From Beijerinckia sp. 28-YEA-48 (GTDB lineage Bacteria > Pseudomonadota > Alphaproteobacteria > Rhizobiales > Beijerinckiaceae), in assembly GCF_900104955.1 (NCBI RefSeq), contig NZ_FNSI01000002.1, positions 428,561 to 492,560 of the forward strand: DNA of 64,000 nucleotides, in the 5' to 3' direction. Positions 60,141-64,000 of the stretch are shown one piece after another. The notes under the pieces are model-generated. The model saw nothing but the letters and a program-made list of their open reading frames with translations, was not told the origin of the DNA and made no database searches. The stretch's first letter is position 1. Each line of letters begins with the position of its first letter. The position numbers and the translations under genes are program-made.

Positions 60141-61249
60141 GACACCTTCCTCTTCGTGTTATCGCCGCTTGCAGGCAAAGCCAGCAACTCCCGCGCATTG
60201 TTGCCTAGAATGGCGGCCCGATCAGCAGCGCTGAGGCCTGCAACGGCTTCAATCAGCCCGATAGGATCGTAGTCGCCCATGTCGAAGGGATAGTCGGTGC
60301 CAACGACGACGCGCTCGATGCCGACAACATCAATGAGGCGGCGCAGGTGCTGCGGATCGTACACCACCGTGTCGAACCAGATCTGCCGGATATAGTCGCT
60401 CGGCTGACGCGCGCAGCAGGCGCATTCCGGCCGCGCTCGATAGGCGTGATCGGAGCGCCCAAGATAAAGCGGCAGATAGCCACCGCCGTGGACGGCGCAG
60501 AGCCGGAGTTTGGGATAGCGGTCGAAATGGCCGCCCATGATCATATCGGACAAGGCGATGGCAGTTTCCGCCGGCTGACCGACCACATTCGACAGATAAT
60601 AGGGATCGAGACGCGGCCCGACGGTCGTACCGAGCGGATGCAAGAGAACCATAGCGTCCAAACGTTCCGCCTCCTGCCAGAACGGAGCGAACCGTTCATC
60701 AGCGACGGAAACACCCTCCACATGCGAGGAAATCTCGAAGCCGCGCAGGCCCAATGTCTTGATCGCATGGCGCGCCTGTTCGGCGGCGAGCTGCGGATGT
60801 TGCAAGGCGACGGTGCCCAGGCCCACCAATCGATCCGGGTGTTGGGCGCAAAGTGCTGCGATCCGCTCGTTCTGCGCCTTGACGACGGCACGGCTCCCTT
60901 CGATATCGAGCCAATAATAGTATTGGGTCGGCGAAGGGCTGAGCGCCTGGATGTCGACGCCCATGGCATCCATGTCGGCGAGACGTACGTCGATATCGCT
61001 GAGTTTCGGGGCATAGGCGGTTCGCATCAGTTCGGCATTGTAGCTGGCCGAGCGCGCCGCCGCCGCCGACATGGCTGGCGGTTTAGGACGGGAGATCGAA
61101 GCGACGAGTGCCTCGACCTCGCCATTGAGATAGTGGCAATGCAGGTCGATGACTGCGCCAGAGCCCGCACGTTGCCTTGTGATCCTGGGACGGGTTTCCA
61201 GATGACTGCTACAGCCGTGCAGGCCGCTGGCGGAGGACGTTTCTGTCAT
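60137..61249 (-). CDS. ACMSD-like amidohydrolase (amidohydrolase-2 family)
   Basis: A 370-residue TIM-barrel metalloenzyme: HCH at residues 37-39 (VIDLHCHYLNGE), a histidine in VLLHPLGTT, CAVHGGGYLP and the metal-binding Asp in VGTDYPFDMG. The pattern is of 2-amino-3-carboxymuconate-6-semialdehyde decarboxylase and related 4-oxalomesaconate hydratases. In this context a decarboxylation or hydrolysis of a ring-cleavage product is expected. ATG 61249 overlaps the cupin stop. Confidence 0.88.
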   Translation of the reverse strand: MTETSSASGLHGCSSHLETRPRITRQRAGSGAVIDLHCHYLNGEVEALVASISRPKPPAMSAAAARSASYNAELMRTAYAPKLSDIDVRLADMDAMGVDIQALSPSPTQYYYWLDIEGSRAVVKAQNERIAALCAQHPDRLVGLGTVALQHPQLAAEQARHAIKTLGLRGFEISSHVEGVSVADERFAPFWQEAERLDAMVLLHPLGTTVGPRLDPYYLSNVVGQPAETAIALSDMIMGGHFDRYPKLRLCAVHGGGYLPLYLGRSDHAYRARPECACCARQPSDYIRQIWFDTVVYDPQHLRRLIDVVGIERVVVGTDYPFDMGDYDPIGLIEAVAGLSAADRAAILGNNARELLALPASGDNTKRKVS

Positions 61250-61785
61250 CGGCCGTCGATCAGAATGAAGGCGACGCGGGCCATGGCATTCGTGCGATTT
61301 TCCCAGGCGTGATTGGTGGCGCGCTGGATGAGAATGTCGCCGGTATGCAGATCGGTCTCGTCCTTATCCATGATGGCGGTGATGACGCCGCTCAGGACGA
61401 TGGCGTAATCGACGGTTTGCGTCAGATGCATGCCGGGTTGCCGATGATCGTTGTTGTGGACGGCATCGGTGAACAGGTTGTCGAGCGAGGCCGACGCCTG
61501 CCGGCGTCGCTCTTCCGGATCGGCGGGACGTGGCGGGAAGTCGATCACCCGCAAAACCGTGCCATTCTTCGGCGGCATGACGCCGGATTGGGCGCAAATT
61601 GTATCCGTGGCGACGACATCGGTCGGCGCATCGATCGTTCGCCAGATGTTGGCATTGCGATAACCGGGGCGACCCGGCGTTGTCAGAATGGCCGGCGAAA
61701 CGCCGTCTGCCAACAGGTAGGAACGGCCCTGTTCGTCGTTGGCAGTGACAACACGGCGGACGTCGGGAAGCGAAGCAGGCAGCAT
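61246..61785 (-). CDS. Cupin-domain protein
   Basis: A 179-residue protein with a conserved double-stranded beta-helix: PGMHLTQTVDYAIVLSGVITAIMDKDETDLHTGDILIQRATNHAWEN. The HLTQTVDYAIV block resembles ethylated cupins found in aromatic operons. A metal site of the usual two-histidine type is only partly visible. TAGGAG precedes ATG 61785. Function unknown. Confidence 0.8.
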   Translation of the reverse strand: MLPASLPDVRRVVTANDEQGRSYLLADGVSPAILTTPGRPGYRNANIWRTIDAPTDVVATDTICAQSGVMPPKNGTVLRVIDFPPRPADPEERRRQASASLDNLFTDAVHNNDHRQPGMHLTQTVDYAIVLSGVITAIMDKDETDLHTGDILIQRATNHAWENRTNAMARVAFILIDGR

Positions 61786-61795
61786 GGGATATCTC

Positions 61796-62776
61796 CTAAC
61801 CGCGGGAGGATTGCAGGAAGGGATGGGCCTCGCTGCCGACGATACGATTGCGCTGGCGTCCGCAAAACTGCACTTCCGCCTCGACGATATCGCCCGCTTG
61901 CAAGAATTCACCACGCTCCTGTCCGGTGCCAGCCGGCGTGCCGGTGGCCAGCATGTCGCCAGGCAACAAGGTCATCATGCGCGACGCATATTCGATCTGC
62001 TCTTCGATGCCGAAGGTCATGTCACGGCTGTTGCCATCTTGTTTGATCGCGCCGTTTACCCAGAGTTTAATTGCGACATTGGCGTGATCGGGCACAAAGG
62101 CTTTTGGCGTGAAATAAGGGCCAACCGGCGCGAAGGTGTCGAAACTCTTTCCCGCTAGCCAATCCGTACGGATCGTCGGGCGATCGTCGCGCCAGGTGAG
62201 ATCCCGGCAGGATACGTCATTGGTGGTCATATAGCCGGCGATGTGCTTGGCGGCTCCCGCTTGTGTGATGCGATAACCAGGCGTGCCGATAACCACCATC
62301 AGCTCGGCCTCCCAATCGATACGCTTCATGCCTTCCGGGAGGATAATATCGTTATAAGCACCGGTTGGTACACTGAGTTTACCGAAGGCATAGGGCCGCA
62401 ATGGCGGCAAGGGCTTGCCACTGTCTGCGACTGGCGGGGTAAAAGTCTTGCGCATGCCGGCAACATGATCGCTGTAATTGGCGGCTGCGCAGATCATTTT
62501 TCCGGCACGGCCGAGCGGCGGCAGAGGCCTGCTGTCGGACACAGCGGTAAAATCCTGCGTGCCTTGCGCTTTCGCATGGGCCGCGATCTTGACGAGGAGA
62601 TCGAAGTTGCGACCCCAGTCGCTCAGCAGGTCGGTGACGGTATTGCACTGCGGCAGCGCGATGCCAGCATGTTGTGCCGCAAGCAAGAGGTTGCAAACAC
62701 GGTCGCCTATCACCAGGCCGATAAAATCACGCTCGTGCCCGGCAAATGTGCCGAGGTGGAAGGGCGTTTCGCTCAT
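61796..62776 (-). CDS. Fumarylacetoacetate hydrolase family protein
   Basis: A 326-residue protein: the FAH core includes ICAAANYSDHV, IDWEAELMVVIGTPGYRITQA (metal-binding Glu), GYMTTNDVSCRDLTWRDDR and LLPGDMLATGTPAGTG. The family hydrolyses or decarboxylates 2-oxo-dienoates. It lies between the VOC dioxygenase and the cupin in the leftward module. The intact length suits an HpcE/FAH domain protein. Confidence 0.9.
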   Translation of the reverse strand: MSETPFHLGTFAGHERDFIGLVIGDRVCNLLLAAQHAGIALPQCNTVTDLLSDWGRNFDLLVKIAAHAKAQGTQDFTAVSDSRPLPPLGRAGKMICAAANYSDHVAGMRKTFTPPVADSGKPLPPLRPYAFGKLSVPTGAYNDIILPEGMKRIDWEAELMVVIGTPGYRITQAGAAKHIAGYMTTNDVSCRDLTWRDDRPTIRTDWLAGKSFDTFAPVGPYFTPKAFVPDHANVAIKLWVNGAIKQDGNSRDMTFGIEEQIEYASRMMTLLPGDMLATGTPAGTGQERGEFLQAGDIVEAEVQFCGRQRNRIVGSEAHPFLQSSRG

Positions 62777-62815
62777 ATTGTCTCCAGGATTCGTTGTCAG
62801 CGCCGATGTGGGAAT

Positions 62816-63724
62816 TCAGCGCAAGGGCATGTTGATGGTGGTTGACCAGGCAGCGGTGTTTTCCGGCACGAAGTCCCAATCACGCACGTCCCAATTGTCG
62901 TCGGCGCGGTCCATGTCGGCGGTCAGCTCCATGGCGCCGCCGCAGGGACTGTTGAAGTACCAGAAGTAATTGGAGCCGATGCGATGGCGACCGGGACCGA
63001 TCTTGGTGAGCCAGCCCTGCTCGAGCATTTTCTGGCCGCCCGTGACGACTTCGTTGAAGTCGGTCACCGGAAACGCAATGTGATGTAGGCCGCGCGTTGC
63101 GCCTTGGATAAGGAACAGGTTGTGATGATAGGTCGAGCCAGACGCGCGCAGGAAAGCGCCGCGGTTATCGCGGAAACGATCGCTGACCCGGAACTGCAGA
63201 CGCTCCACATAAAAGCGCGTCAAACGGGCCACGTCGGGCGTAAACAGCACGACATGAGCCACCGAGGCCGGCTTCACAGCTTCGGCGAAATCGATGCGGG
63301 TGTTCATCGGCCGCGCCGGCTCAGCGCCATAGATATTGAGGCGGTTGGGTGCCGGTGCGATCTTCTTGCGGCGCTCGCAGCGGAAGGCAATGCCGTAGCC
63401 GTCGTCGTCGATGCTATGGATCGTGCCTTCGTCGTCTTCCTGCACGACGCGATCACGTGCTAGTTCCGCCGCGATAGCCTTGAGGTGGTCGGCGGAGGGA
63501 ACCGCCCAGATCGCTTCTCTGATTGTCGAACCCGGCGCGACCGCCGCAGGCAATCCATTGTCGTCGGATTTGCGCAGCAGGATCTCCGTGCCATCGAGCG
63601 TCGCGAAATGCGCGTAGGACGTACCCGACGATTGTTGGGTCAACCCGAAGTCACCGTAGAAATCCATCGCGGCGGACAGGTCTTCGACGCCAAGAATTGC
63701 GCCGTCCATTCCAGTGATCAGCAT
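62816..63724 (-). CDS. Type I extradiol (VOC-family) dioxygenase-like protein
   Basis: A 302-residue protein made of two VOC halves (1-120, 150-290). Metal ligand candidates are His157 (VAHVVLF), His215 (LHHIAFPV) and Glu266 (GAMELTAD), with spacing like that of catechol 2,3-dioxygenases. It would open a catechol or related ring. GGAGGA lies before the ATG. It is the first gene of the leftward module. Confidence 0.88.
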   Translation of the reverse strand: MLITGMDGAILGVEDLSAAMDFYGDFGLTQQSSGTSYAHFATLDGTEILLRKSDDNGLPAAVAPGSTIREAIWAVPSADHLKAIAAELARDRVVQEDDEGTIHSIDDDGYGIAFRCERRKKIAPAPNRLNIYGAEPARPMNTRIDFAEAVKPASVAHVVLFTPDVARLTRFYVERLQFRVSDRFRDNRGAFLRASGSTYHHNLFLIQGATRGLHHIAFPVTDFNEVVTGGQKMLEQGWLTKIGPGRHRIGSNYFWYFNSPCGGAMELTADMDRADDNWDVRDWDFVPENTAAWSTTINMPLR

Positions 63725-63743
63725 GGTGATCCTCCTCGATACG

Positions 63744-63773
63744 AATTTAATTCTCTCTTGAAAGAATTGTCAA
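63744..63773 (-). promoter_or_regulatory. Promoter and operator of the 63.7-59.0 kb module
   Basis: On the minus strand TTGACA (63768-63773) and TAAATT (63744-63749) are 18 bases apart. Between them lies the inverted repeat AATTCTCTC-TT-GAAAGAATT (63749-63768, one mismatch). A repressor at this place would block RNA polymerase. The regulator is not in the window. Confidence 0.6.
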
Positions 63774-63788
63774 GTAAGCGATGCTCGC

Positions 63789-64000
63789 TCACCGCAATCG
63801 GCGCTGATCGCTCAAATCCTTGGCGCCGCGCGTTTCAGCAAGCGTCGCGCCGCGCTGCTCGATCACCGGAAGATCGGCCAGCGCATTGATGATGTGGAAC
63901 ATCGTCGGCAGTTGCTCCCAGGCCGACCGCACGAATTCGACACAACCCTTGCCCAGCTGAAAACGATCATGCTGAACACTCGCGCCGCCAGCCGGCGTCA
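63789..64000 (-). CDS. C-terminal part of an unidentified protein
   Basis: The minus-strand frame is open from the window edge to TGA at 63789-63791 and gives 69 residues, including HDRFQLGKGCVEFVRSAWEQ and a run PTMFHIINALADLPVIE. Codon use fits the neighbours. I do not recognise the family. It belongs to a gene upstream of the leftward module, in the same direction. Confidence 0.55.
   Translation of the reverse strand, partial: TPAGGASVQHDRFQLGKGCVEFVRSAWEQLPTMFHIINALADLPVIEQRGATLAETRGAKDLSDQRRLR

Noticed and set aside
1..64000. CRISPR arrays, tRNA or rRNA genes, intact insertion sequences, phage integrase
   Set aside because: No regularly spaced repeats, no cloverleaf-like sequence and no transposase or integrase motifs were seen by eye.

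Overview
The window is high-GC DNA, almost fully coding, from what looks like an alphaproteobacterium, probably of the order Hyphomicrobiales. This is an inference from gene content: several ABC importers, a complete-looking histidine utilisation block, GCG-type small secreted proteins, and CoA-ligase and Rieske catabolic operons. I see no tRNA, rRNA, CRISPR array, intact insertion sequence or phage gene. It is best described as a catabolic accessory region of about sixty genes with five specific regulators (HutC, LysR, AraC, TetR and one unseen).

1-20.5 kb, histidine/urocanate block. hutG (partial), hutU and hutD run rightward; hutC and hutH lie at 18-20.5 kb. Between them sits a ten-gene leftward operon (12583 down to 2795). 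It encodes a Dpp/Opp-type importer, an alpha/beta hydrolase, an isochorismatase-fold cysteine hydrolase and a NitT/TauT-type importer. A binding-protein-like gene, a HisC-like aminotransferase, a RidA protein, an MFS carrier and a DUF6282 metallohydrolase follow. Five palindromes with a TTTGTNTANACAAA or TGTATATACA core lie at the divergent promoters of this block, so I infer one extended HutC regulon.

20.6-26.1 kb, mixed genes: two small secreted proteins with a shared tail, a drug-type MFS pump, a small secreted protein, a chloroperoxidase-like hydrolase and a LysR regulator.

26.1-41.1 kb, AraC block. It holds a hydrolase/MFS/HbpS-like operon, an AraC regulator, a hydrolase resembling 2,6-dihydroxypseudooxynicotine hydrolase with a c4-like cytochrome, and a NitT/TauT importer with an exported acetamidase/formamidase. 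A leftward operon of a cysteine hydrolase, a YtcJ amidohydrolase, DoxX, MFS and two XapX proteins completes it. A 17-bp motif (TGACCCGAT-Y-GTCCGAT, one diverged copy) recurs upstream of three of these units in the same orientation relative to transcription. Between 41.25 and 41.62 kb is a scrap heap of degraded copies of the 23-25 kb region.

42.0-58.9 kb, TetR-controlled aromatic pathway. A Rieske dioxygenase (alpha, beta, ferredoxin), cis-diol dehydrogenase, LigAB-type extradiol dioxygenase, meta-cleavage hydrolase and MhpD/F/E homologues would take an aryl compound to pyruvate and acetyl-CoA. They are followed by the TetR gene and, beyond it, a LivJ/H/M-G/F importer with a CoA ligase. Near-identical operators overlap the -35 element of both transcription units.

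59.0-64.0 kb, leftward module of VOC dioxygenase, fumarylacetoacetase-family protein, cupin, ACMSD-like amidohydrolase and FAD monooxygenase. It starts at a promoter with an inverted repeat between -35 and -10, and is probably a second aromatic route.
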